Origin: an uncultured Erysipelotrichaceae bacterium
GTDB taxonomy: Bacteria > Bacillota_I > Bacilli_A > RFN20 > CAG-826
Length of the DNA: 32,954 nucleotides
Assembly (NCBI GenBank): GCA_902791935.1
Contig: CADAXQ010000001.1
Span: 1-32,954, forward strand
Reading direction: 5' to 3'
Shown: positions 1 to 7,074 of the stretch, one piece after another
Numbering within the stretch: the first letter of the stretch is position 1
How the letters are laid out: each line of letters begins with the position of its first letter
Notes under the pieces: model-generated
What the model was told of the DNA's origin: nothing
Database searches by the model: none
What the model saw: only the letters and a program-made list of their open reading frames with translations
Made by a program: the position numbers and the translations under genes

Positions 1-31
1 GTGACATCATTCTATAACGAATGTTAGTCGC

Positions 32-49
32 GAACACCCTAGGGTGTTC
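32..49. other. 18-bp perfect palindrome
   Basis: GAACACCCTAGGGTGTTC reads the same on both strands. No T-run follows on either side, so it is not an obvious terminator. A dyad of this kind could be a repressor operator for a gene to the left of the window, but no promoter can be assigned. Positions 1-93 otherwise show no gene. Confidence 0.45.
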
Positions 50-93
50 CTCATGGTATGGATCCAGATAGAAATATCCTGATCTAAGTATAG

Positions 94-123
94 AAAAAAA
101 GAATCCCGCACAAGGCGAGGTTC
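94..123 (-). terminator. intrinsic terminator of the aquaporin gene
   Basis: Read on the minus strand, GAACCTCGC and GCGGGATTC form an imperfect stem (one mismatch, one G-U pair) followed by seven T. It lies about 20 bases past the ancestral stop codon of the aquaporin pseudogene. Confidence 0.65.
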
Positions 124-142
124 CTGCATCTAAACGATAAGA

Positions 143-827
143 TTAAGCGGCTTTGACTGCTTTTTTGTCTTGGAATATTTTCCAAACGAGCGCCGCTAAT
201 GCACCACCACGAGCGGGGCCAAAATGAAGATTCAGATCTCTTCGAGACCATCCATATGGCCATCAATGGCAGAGAAGATGGCGGCAGAAAGCGAATGAGC
301 CGGGTTCACCGAAGTATTGGTGATGCCGTCACCGACCAAGTGTGCGCGGTTAACGCCATACCGATCACCAAACCACCGACTTGGCTGAATTTGTCGTCTG
401 CCGTGACGCCAAGAACCGCCAACACAAAGAGGAACGTCAACACGAGTTCCTTCACAAAGGCGCAAGTGTAAGCAACACCTTTGTTGTCTAGCGTGGCAAG
501 GTAACCGGCTTCCACAATGTTTGCACCCGTGACAGCATAACCGCCACGAATGGCACCGATGGTCGCAGAACCACAGATGGCACCAAGGATTTGCGCAATG
601 ACATAGAAGCAGAAATCCTTTCAAGAAATATCGCCCCGAATCGCCATGGCAAGCGAAACTGCTGGGTTAACGCGACCGCCTGAGATACGGCCTACGGAAT
701 AGGCTAAGATGATGATGGCGGCGCCGAAGGCGAGAGCCGTGCCCACATAGCCAGCGCCAACACCGATGACCATGAGCACGAAGGCGCCGATGAACTCGGC
801 AAGATACTTTTTCCAAGAATCAGACAT
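143..827 (-). pseudogene. broken MIP-family aquaporin/glycerol facilitator
   Basis: This is the remnant of a channel of about 228 residues for water or small solutes in the cytoplasmic membrane. The ATG at 827 follows AGGAGG by 12 bases. The first NPA box lies in SGGRVNPAVSL (about residues 49-59) and the second in TSVNPAHSL, which is now in another frame. Four lesions are visible. A TGA at 623-621 stands where the family has Trp (GDIS-W-KDF). A frameshift lies near 340-346, before the second NPA box. A second TGA at 234-232 again stands at a Trp position (LEEI-W-IFILAP). A last 1-base shift lies near 203-212, after which the frame reads ALVWKIFQDKKAVKAA to a TAA at 145-143. Neighbouring genes use TGA as a stop, so a TGA=Trp code is unlikely. 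Decay is the simplest reading; base-calling error could explain some lesions. Confidence 0.85.
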
Positions 828-956
828 GATGACTTGATTCCTCCTATGCGATTAGTTCAGTGCAAACGGAAAACGGCGGAATATTTTTTTGAACGTATTT
901 TCAAAATTTTTATCCGATTTGGTTTCGGACGTTGACAAAGGAGAACGAATCATTCC

Positions 957-1862
957 GTGCTATCCTATTTCTATATGATTCTGTTTGCGAGTGGACGTAC
1001 CGATATTCCTGCCTTCTATGCAAAATGGTTCGATGCCCGTTATGAAGCCGGTTATTTTGACGTGCGGAATCCGTTCTTTCCGACCCAAGTGTCGCGGATC
1101 TTGGTTTCCAATATCGATGCCTTGGTGTTTTGCTCGAAGAATCCAACGCCGATATTGCCTTATCTATCACATTATCATGTGCCGATTCTTTTTCAAGTTA
1201 CCATCACCCCCTATCATGAGGAAATCGAGCCGGGAGTAGGGGACAAGAAGAAAGTCATTGAAGCGATGCGTACCTTAGCGAATCTGTTAGGCAAAGATCA
1301 TGTCGACGTCCGTTACGATCCAATATTTCTATCGCCTCGTTATTCCGTTGCATACCATTTAAAAGCATTTGATCATTTGGTTTCGGCGCTGGACGGTGCC
1401 ACAGAACGCATCATTGTTTCGTTTCTTGATTCGTACCAAAACACAAGGCGTCACACGAAGGAATTACAGGCAAGAGCGTGGACGGAAGAAGACTACAAAG
1501 CCGTTGGGCAAGGGTTTTCTAGTAGTGCAAAAGCCCATGGCATGCAAGTGCAAACCTGTTATGAGAAACGAAATCTCGTTGAATACGGTTTTGTCGCGGG
1601 CGATTGTATTCCTTATGACCGGATGAAAGCCTGGACGGGAAAAAGCTTTCCATTTTCTCAAATCCGACCTGGCAAAGGCTGCCATTGCGTCCAGACAGTC
1701 GATATCGGCGCCTATAATTCTTGCCCGCATCGTTGCGTGTATTGCTATGCCAATTATGACGAAAAAGAAATCGCCAATAACATTGCTTCTCATCATGATG
1801 ATAGTTCGTTTCTGATTGGAGAAGCACGTGCTGATGATAATATAACAATAAGAAAAAGGTAA
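957..1862 (+). CDS. DUF1848 family protein, probable Fe-S cluster protein
   Basis: The 301-residue product matches the DUF1848 family from its start (ASGRTDIPAFYAKWF, then VRNPFFPTQVSR and RYDPIFLSP). Family function is not established. Near the C-terminus C256, C260 and C263 form a CX3CX2C pattern like the radical-SAM cluster motif, in YNSCPHRCVYCYAN, with C242 and C244 just before. I infer a [4Fe-4S] cluster; the terminal position is atypical for classical radical SAM enzymes. I chose GTG 957 because AAAGGAGA lies 12 bases upstream. ATG 975 (MILFASGRTDIP) matches the usual family start better but is about 30 bases from that ribosome site. The stop codon lies inside the 43-bp palindrome at 1857. 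The gene stands alone, divergent from the aquaporin pseudogene. Confidence 0.85.
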   Translation: MLSYFYMILFASGRTDIPAFYAKWFDARYEAGYFDVRNPFFPTQVSRILVSNIDALVFCSKNPTPILPYLSHYHVPILFQVTITPYHEEIEPGVGDKKKVIEAMRTLANLLGKDHVDVRYDPIFLSPRYSVAYHLKAFDHLVSALDGATERIIVSFLDSYQNTRRHTKELQARAWTEEDYKAVGQGFSSSAKAHGMQVQTCYEKRNLVEYGFVAGDCIPYDRMKAWTGKSFPFSQIRPGKGCHCVQTVDIGAYNSCPHRCVYCYANYDEKEIANNIASHHDDSSFLIGEARADDNITIRKR

Positions 1863-1899
1863 CAAAATAATTCAATAATAACTAATATATTTGTTACCT
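1857..1899. repeat. 43-bp palindromic repeat, copy 1
   Basis: Perfect 10-base arms AGGTAACAAA and TTTGTTACCT enclose a 23-base A/T-rich centre. The left arm contains the TAA stop of the DUF1848 gene. AAAAA precedes the left arm and ATTTTATATT follows the right arm, so it could terminate transcription in both directions. The same 43-base architecture recurs at 29037 and 31502, and a variant starts at 9947. A decayed right half may follow at about 1952-1964 (TTTGTACCTAATT). Confidence 0.8.
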
Positions 1900-2334
1900 A
1901 TTTTATATTAAAACTATCGCAATATTAATTTTAAAAAGAATTAATCGTATTTTATTTGTACCTAATTGCAATAAAAAGGAGCCATGTAGAAGGGGGTAAA
2001 CATGGCTCCCGGACGGAGGAAATTGACAAATCTATGGAACGCTATGAAACAAAGAATCAGAGTAACTGTATCTTTATTCAATATTAGGGATAGATAGGCA
2101 ATATTCCGAAATCCGAGGTTAGCATAAAGCAGGTCATCGATATGTCAATCAAAATCAACGCATTTTACTTTGTATTTTTCTTAGCGGGTCCAAGAAGGGC
2201 AATCTTGCGCCTCTTTCTTACTGATCCTTTGTGACAATCATGAATGCTGCCATTTTCTACAGCTTTAATTTTTAATGAATTTCGTCCGTTAAATTCGTTG
2301 TTTTTACTATTTTCTCACACTATGAGATTTTTCA
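1900..2334. other. intergenic region without a confirmed protein gene
   Basis: This gap separates the DUF1848 gene from the MarR operon. It holds a strong minus-strand terminator-like hairpin (1978-2009), a minus-strand promoter-like pair (2121-2148), and a plus-strand 31-codon frame at 2002-2097 with a good ribosome site. A minus-strand open stretch at about 2169-2321, rich in Lys and Arg, has no usable start codon and I do not call it a gene. Confidence 0.5.
1971..2114 (-). ncRNA. candidate small RNA with C-rich loops
   Basis: On the minus strand a TTGACA (2148-2143) and TATGCT (2126-2121), 16 bases apart, would start a transcript near 2114. It would end at a 9-bp perfect hairpin, GGAGCCATG/CATGGCTCC (2009-1978), followed by TTTTTATT. 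The hairpin loop contains ACCCCC, and a TTTCCTCCG stretch lies just before the stem. Such unpaired C-rich motifs occur in Gram-positive sRNAs that pair with Shine-Dalgarno sequences. No homologue is recognised. Confidence 0.3.
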
Positions 2335-2371
2335 TTGAATTCTCTTTTCTCTCGTCCTATAGTATCGGACG
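2335..2371 (+). promoter_or_regulatory. promoter and candidate MarR operator
   Basis: TTGAAT (2335-2340) and TATAGT (2358-2363) are 17 bases apart, a good sigma-A-type promoter about 30 bases upstream of the marR start. A 19-base imperfect dyad, CGTCCTAT-AGT-ATCGGACG (2353-2371), covers the -10 box and likely start site. Binding there would block polymerase, which fits MarR autorepression of the whole operon. Confidence 0.6.
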
Positions 2372-2390
2372 TGCGATTGGAGGTATGGCC

Positions 2391-2828
2391 ATGGATGAAG
2401 AACAACTCTGTGACGAAATCGATGATCTCATGTTTCGACTTCGTCACGTTCCGCCCCGTCACGAAGAACACTTAACGGCCGGTGAGCATGCCATCGTATA
2501 TTTTCTTGACCGTAGCCCCGAAGGAATTTATTCCGGGGAACTCGCGGTATTAATTCACGTGGGGACGGGTCGTATTGGCAATGCCTTAAAGAATTTAGAA
2601 AAGAAGGGCTTAGTCGTTCGTAAGACGGATCCTAACGATCGAAGGAAAGTGCGGGTTTTCTTAACGGAAGAAGGGAAAAACCGTGTCAATGCCTTGCATC
2701 AACGGTTACGGGCAAGGCAAAAACGCCTGATCGAGGCTTTCGGCGAAGAAAGAATGTCACAGTACATCCAAGAATCTAATGCTTTGTTAGACACTTGGAA
2801 AGAGCTCGTGGCGGAAGAGGAGAACTAG
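2391..2828 (+). CDS. MarR-family transcriptional regulator
   Basis: A 145-residue winged-helix repressor. The core is visible from HLTAGEHAIVYFL through GELAVLIHVGTGRIGNALKNLEKKGLVVRKTDPNDRRKVRVFLTEEG (about residues 25-100); KTDPNDRRKVRV is the typical wing of the family. ATG 2391 is chosen because GGAGG at 2379-2383 lies 7 bases upstream; the in-frame ATG at 2385 is too close. The stop is followed after one base by the first ABC gene, so the three genes are one operon. MarR directly upstream of two half-ABC exporters is a common arrangement in which the repressor responds to a toxic ligand and relieves expression of efflux. The candidate operator lies over the promoter just upstream. The ligand is unknown. 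Confidence 0.9.
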   Translation: MDEEQLCDEIDDLMFRLRHVPPRHEEHLTAGEHAIVYFLDRSPEGIYSGELAVLIHVGTGRIGNALKNLEKKGLVVRKTDPNDRRKVRVFLTEEGKNRVNALHQRLRARQKRLIEAFGEERMSQYIQESNALLDTWKELVAEEEN

Positions 2829-2829
2829 C

Positions 2830-4725
2830 ATGGGAAAACTAACTCGTTATTTGTCCTGGAAAGACTGGCTATTTGTGGCCTTTATCCTGGGATTCACGGT
2901 GCTTCAAGTCTATTGCACCATGCTTTTGATGGACTATATTTCTGGTATTACCTCGGCCATTCAATATTTGAATTACCATAATGATCCGGAATCGTTCTTT
3001 AACACGCTGGGATTAGCGGCACTATATGAACCATACCGTAATGTCTCTCCTTTTCCTTGGAATGAGATTGTCGCTTTGGCAAAGTCTATGGGTTTAAGCG
3101 GAACGGCTTTGTCTTCGTTAGAAAGCGTTGCGAACGCTTCGACAGGCGACATTTGGTATCAAGGTGGCATGATGGTTGCCACGGCGACAGGGATGGTTGG
3201 CTGCCAAGTCGTGATTTCTTTGCTGGCATCGTATGTTTCGGCGGATACTTCCACCAAAGTGCGGCAGGCGTTAAACGATAAAGTCACCGATTTCTCTTTG
3301 GCCGAAATTAACAAATACTCGACTGCCTCTTTGATTACCCGCACCACGAACGATGTTCAAATGTATCAAATGACCGTCTTGGTGATATTTCGTATGTTCT
3401 TTGCCGCTCCGGTCACGGTGATTTGGGCCATTTGCAAGGTGCAATCCGTTTCTTGGACTTTGATGTGGCCGATGGTTGTCGGGGTTGTGGTACTCGTTTT
3501 GGTATTGGTGCTAACCATGGTGTTTGCCATGCCAAAATTCACCCGTGCGCAAAAACTCTTAGACCGTGTGAACGGTATCACAAGAGAAAACATCGTCGGC
3601 ATCCGCGTGGTTCATGCCTATAATGCCGAAGATTATCAAGAAAAGAAATTCAAAAAGACCAATGATGCCTTAACGAAAGATCAGCTCTTTACTTCGGAAG
3701 CGATGGCGTTACTTTCGCCGGTCATCACTTTAATCATGAACGGCGTCTCTTTGGCGGTGTATTGGATTGGTGCCTATTTAATTAAGGATAAAACCACCGA
3801 CTATGCGCAAATCTTATCGACCATGATGTTATCCACCCAAATCATCATGTCATTCATGATGTTACTCATGATGTTCTTCTTGCTTCCCCGAGCGCAAGTC
3901 AGCGCAAAACGAATTAACACCGTGCTGGACTCTTCTTCGAGCATTACCGATCCCAAAGAAGAAGCGCTGCAATCTGAAACAGGCAGTGTGGAATTCCGTC
4001 ATGTTTCCTTTGCTTATCCGCAAGGGGATGGCAACGTGATTCAAGACATTTCGTTTTCTGCAAAGCAAGGAGAAACCATCGCGTTTATCGGCGAAACGGG
4101 TTCTGGGAAAACCACGATCTTGAATTTGATTGAACGGCTTTTTGACTGCACGGAAGGCGAAGTGCTCGTCAATGGCGTGAACGTCAAATACTTAAAACAA
4201 AAGACATTACATTCTTTGATTGGCTACGTGCCGCAGAAAGGGTTGTTATTCTCTGGCACCGTCAAATCCAACATTGCCTTTGGTGACCTTTCTTTAAGCG
4301 AAGAAGAGATTGTGGATGCCGCTAAAATCGCGGAAGCGGATTCCTTTATTCAAGAAATGCCTGAAAAATACGATGCGCCGATTGCCCAAGGTGGCACGAA
4401 CGTATCGGGTGGGCAAAGACAACGGCTTTGCATTGCGCGTGCCGTCGCGATGAAACCGCAAATCCTATTGTTCGACGATTCGTTCTCTACCTTGGATTTC
4501 AAAACGGATCATGCCGTTAGAGAGAATTTAAAAAGCGCCGAAAAGAATGCCACAAAACTGATTGTTGCCCAACGAATCGGCACCATCATGGATGCCGATA
4601 AGATCGTGGTGTTAAGCGAAGGCAAGATGGTAGGATACGGCACGCACCATGAATTGTTAGAAAATTGCCCCACCTACCGCGATATTGCTTTATCGCAACT
4701 TTCGAAGGAGGAACTTGGTTTATGA
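2830..4725 (+). CDS. ABC exporter half-transporter, degenerate ATP site
   Basis: A 631-residue fusion of a six-helix membrane domain (about residues 10-350) and an ATPase domain. Walker A is GETGSGKTT (421-429) and the signature is VSGGQ (525-529). Two catalytic positions are altered: Walker B reads ILLFDD (545-550), with Asp for the catalytic Glu, and the H-loop reads VAQR, with Gln at 581 instead of His. These changes mark the non-hydrolysing site of heterodimeric exporters such as BmrCD-type or TM287/288. The partner is the next gene, which has canonical residues. A loop of about 90 residues between the first two helices (about 40-115) is longer than usual. The start overlaps no gene but follows marR by one base. 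Likely role: drug or lipid-like substrate export across the cytoplasmic membrane. Confidence 0.92.
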   Translation: MGKLTRYLSWKDWLFVAFILGFTVLQVYCTMLLMDYISGITSAIQYLNYHNDPESFFNTLGLAALYEPYRNVSPFPWNEIVALAKSMGLSGTALSSLESVANASTGDIWYQGGMMVATATGMVGCQVVISLLASYVSADTSTKVRQALNDKVTDFSLAEINKYSTASLITRTTNDVQMYQMTVLVIFRMFFAAPVTVIWAICKVQSVSWTLMWPMVVGVVVLVLVLVLTMVFAMPKFTRAQKLLDRVNGITRENIVGIRVVHAYNAEDYQEKKFKKTNDALTKDQLFTSEAMALLSPVITLIMNGVSLAVYWIGAYLIKDKTTDYAQILSTMMLSTQIIMSFMMLLMMFFLLPRAQVSAKRINTVLDSSSSITDPKEEALQSETGSVEFRHVSFAYPQGDGNVIQDISFSAKQGETIAFIGETGSGKTTILNLIERLFDCTEGEVLVNGVNVKYLKQKTLHSLIGYVPQKGLLFSGTVKSNIAFGDLSLSEEEIVDAAKIAEADSFIQEMPEKYDAPIAQGGTNVSGGQRQRLCIARAVAMKPQILLFDDSFSTLDFKTDHAVRENLKSAEKNATKLIVAQRIGTIMDADKIVVLSEGKMVGYGTHHELLENCPTYRDIALSQLSKEELGL

Positions 4726-6590
4726 GCGCAGCCATGAGAAGAGGACCCCGTCGTGGGCCGATGGCCGGAGAAAAGCTTCCGGATATGAAAAGCACAGTCA
4801 AGAGTTGGAAAGCCCTTGGCAAAGCCATGAAGAAATATTTGCCGATTTTTATTGTGGCTGCCGTGTTCATTGTCATCTCGGTCGTGCTATCCGTTTATAG
4901 CCCACAGGTTTTAAAAGATTTGACGAATCAATTAACGAACCTGGCCGTGGCCAAGGACGATACGACCGCGAACGATATCCTGCAAGACATTACCAAACTC
5001 GGCATTATCTTGGCGATTTTCTATGTTGCACAAGCCATTTGCGCCTATGTCTCTTCGAGGGTTATGGCCGTCATTTCGCAACGTTACTCGCAAGAACTCC
5101 GCGAACAAATTGAGAAGAAGATTAATGTTGTTCCGTTACGTTATTTCGACAGCAATTCCATCGGCGATATCTTGTCTCGTCTCACGAATGACGTCGACCA
5201 AATCGCCCAATCGTTGCAACAATCCGTTTCGATGTTAGTCAGTTCTTTGCTCACCATCATCGCCGCGATTATCGCGATGTTCTGCACTTGTTGGCAAATG
5301 ACGTTAGTCGCTTTGGCGTTGCTTCCGATCATCGTGGTTGTCCTGGTTGTTATTTTAAAGATTGCTGGCCCACAGTTTATGCGACGTCAAACCTTAGTTG
5401 GCGACGTCGACGGCATGGTCGAAGAAAACTATAACGGCCAAATGGTTATTAAAGTCTTCAACACCGAAGACCGGGAAAAACAAGAATTCAACAAGAAGAA
5501 TCGCGACTTAAAAGACGCGATGTTCAAGTCAGAAATCTTTGGTGGCTTAATGCAACCCTTGATGTCGTTTCTAAGTTATCTTTCCTATGCGGCGGTTTGC
5601 ATTGCGGGCGGGCTTTTGATGAATGCGAAGGCACCTGGTGTCACCATGGGCACAATCGCGGCTTTCTTGATGTACGTGAACCTTTATCAATCGCCGTTAA
5701 GCCAGATTGCCCAAGCGATGAACTCGTTGCAATCGGCAGCCGCTTCTTCTGAACGTGTCTTTGCTTTCTTAAACGAAGGCGAACTTCCGAACGAAGACGG
5801 AAAACCGTTATTGCTCACTGGTGAAGGCCACGCCCCGTTAAAAGGAGAGGTTGTCTTTGATCATGTTTCGTTCTCCTATGACGGAAAACGGGAAATCGTC
5901 CACGATTTCTCTGCCCATGTCAAAGCAGGAAGCAAGGTGGCAATCGTAGGTCCGACAGGTGCGGGCAAGACCACGATGGTGAATCTTTTGATGCGATTCT
6001 ACGAAACTGGCAGCGGGAACATTACGATCGATGGAGTTAATCTCCGCGTTTTGTCTCGCGCGGAATTACATTCACTCTTTGCGATGGTATTGCAAGATAC
6101 TTGGATTTTTGACGGCACGTTACGGGAGAATCTTGCTTACAACACGCCGAACGTCACCGAGGAAGACTTCAAGAACGTCATTCATGATGCCCATTTGACA
6201 CACTTTGTGCGTTCTTTGCCAGGGGGATTGGACTATCAAATTCAACAAGATTCCACCATTTCGGGCGGCCAAAAGCAGCTCATTACCATCGGTCGTGCCA
6301 TGCTAAAGAAAGCGCCGATGCTGATTCTTGATGAAGCAACCTCTAACGTTGATACCCGCACCGAAGAAAAGATTCAGGAAGCGATGGACCGTTTAAGCAA
6401 AGGCAAAACTTCCTTTGTCATCGCGCATCGTCTCTCCACCATTCGTAATGCCGATTTGATCTTGGTCATGAAGGATGGGAACATCATTGAGCAGGGGAAC
6501 CATGATAGCTTAATGGCGCAAAATGGTTTCTATGCATCGTTGTATAACTCTCAATTCTCTATGAGTGGGAATGGCGGATTGATTGATTGA
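4722..6590 (+). CDS. ABC exporter half-transporter, canonical ATP site
   Basis: The 622-residue partner of the preceding gene. ATG 4722 overlaps the upstream stop (ATGA) and has AGGAGG at 4706-4711; an earlier in-frame ATG at 4665 lies inside the upstream gene and has no such site. The N-terminus (MSAAMRRGPRRGPMAGEK) is the basic Gly/Pro/Arg-rich tail often seen in this subgroup. The membrane domain is followed by an ATPase domain with Walker A GPTGAGKTT, signature ISGGQ, Walker B MLILDE and H-loop VIAHR, all catalytically competent. With the degenerate first subunit this gives one active and one structural ATP site. Translational coupling through the ATGA overlap should keep the two subunits in equal amounts. 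The operon ends at the terminator just downstream. Confidence 0.93.
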   Translation: MSAAMRRGPRRGPMAGEKLPDMKSTVKSWKALGKAMKKYLPIFIVAAVFIVISVVLSVYSPQVLKDLTNQLTNLAVAKDDTTANDILQDITKLGIILAIFYVAQAICAYVSSRVMAVISQRYSQELREQIEKKINVVPLRYFDSNSIGDILSRLTNDVDQIAQSLQQSVSMLVSSLLTIIAAIIAMFCTCWQMTLVALALLPIIVVVLVVILKIAGPQFMRRQTLVGDVDGMVEENYNGQMVIKVFNTEDREKQEFNKKNRDLKDAMFKSEIFGGLMQPLMSFLSYLSYAAVCIAGGLLMNAKAPGVTMGTIAAFLMYVNLYQSPLSQIAQAMNSLQSAAASSERVFAFLNEGELPNEDGKPLLLTGEGHAPLKGEVVFDHVSFSYDGKREIVHDFSAHVKAGSKVAIVGPTGAGKTTMVNLLMRFYETGSGNITIDGVNLRVLSRAELHSLFAMVLQDTWIFDGTLRENLAYNTPNVTEEDFKNVIHDAHLTHFVRSLPGGLDYQIQQDSTISGGQKQLITIGRAMLKKAPMLILDEATSNVDTRTEEKIQEAMDRLSKGKTSFVIAHRLSTIRNADLILVMKDGNIIEQGNHDSLMAQNGFYASLYNSQFSMSGNGGLID

Positions 6591-6596
6591 TGCTTT

Positions 6597-6632
6597 GAAA
6601 AAAACGGAGTTTGAAATGACTCCGTTTTTTCT
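6597..6632 (+). terminator. terminator of the marR-ABC operon
   Basis: AAAACGGAGT and ACTCCGTTTT form a 10-bp perfect stem with an 8-base loop, followed by further T residues. It starts about 7 bases after the TGA of the second exporter gene. Confidence 0.9.
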
Positions 6633-6782
6633 TCTCCATCATGACACCTTAAGCCATTCATCGTACAGAAACGAGTAATAAACCATAGGTTTTGAGAGGA
6701 CAAAACTTTTACTGTTTTATTTATTATCTCTTATTAAACGTAATTTTTATAAAAAAGCAAAGAAAACAAAATCCAGAGGAAT
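6633..6782. other. spacer with no recognised feature
   Basis: A/T-rich sequence between two converging terminators. I see no open frame, repeat or convincing promoter in it. Confidence 0.5.
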
Positions 6783-6812
6783 AAAAAAGCACCTCCCAAA
6801 AGGAGATGCCTT
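6783..6812 (-). terminator. terminator of the LRR transcription unit
   Basis: On the minus strand AAGGCATCTCC pairs with GGAGGTGCTTT (11 bp, two G-U pairs) around a 5-base loop, and TTTTTT follows. The 249-bp element lies between it and the LRR stop codon, so the element is probably carried in the 3' UTR of the LRR mRNA. Confidence 0.8.
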
Positions 6813-6824
6813 CTAAGTTTAACG

Positions 6825-7073
6825 GGCTCTGTAACTTCTAAGGTGGTTGGCTTTTTGACTAACCACCTTGTTTGTTACGGCTTTCGACGGTTTGCCGCGG
6901 GGGCGCTTTCGCGAAAAGCCCGCGCCTGAGAGCCTCTTCCGAGACAGGTAGCCGGTGCCGGGTCTTACGGCAAGGAAAAGGCCGCCCTCGCGGACGGCCT
7001 TGGGCCAAACCACCTCATGGTTACAGCTTCGAGCGGTCGGTTTCGCTCCAACCACCTTAAAAGTTACAGAGCC
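6825..7073. mobile_element. MITE-like element with 26-bp terminal inverted repeats
   Basis: The ends (6825-6850 and 7048-7073) are inverted copies matching at 25 of 26 bases, both beginning GGCTCTGTAACTT. The GGCTCT tip and length resemble ISL3-family insertion sequence ends (from memory, not checked). Two more copies of the GTAAC...AAGGTGGTT core lie inside, at 6859-6880 and 7005-7026. No transposase is encoded. The interior is far richer in G+C than its surroundings and forms several strong hairpins, for example GGCCGTCC/GGGCGGCC near 6980-7000, a Gly/Cys-type GC stem near 6895-6925, and an inner TTGCCG/CGGCAA stem. Flanking octamers (gtttaacg and gttattct) are not a clean target duplication. 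It could instead be a structured RNA closed by a 26-bp helix. Confidence 0.5.
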
Positions 7074-7074
7074 G

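Noticed and set aside
143-827. TGA read as Trp (genetic code 4) in this organism
   Set aside because: ldh, the second exporter gene and others end at TGA followed directly by terminators or overlapping starts, and Trp is TGG in every intact gene. The aquaporin also has frameshifts, which a code change would not explain.
2169-2321. Minus-strand Lys/Arg-rich open frame of about 49 codons
   Set aside because: No start codon with a ribosome site, and no recognisable family. A/T-rich DNA often gives such frames.
6825-7073. T-box or other known riboswitch, suggested by AAGGTGG
   Set aside because: The T-box consensus TGGNACCGCG is absent, no aminoacyl-tRNA or biosynthesis gene follows, and the motif lies downstream of a gene.
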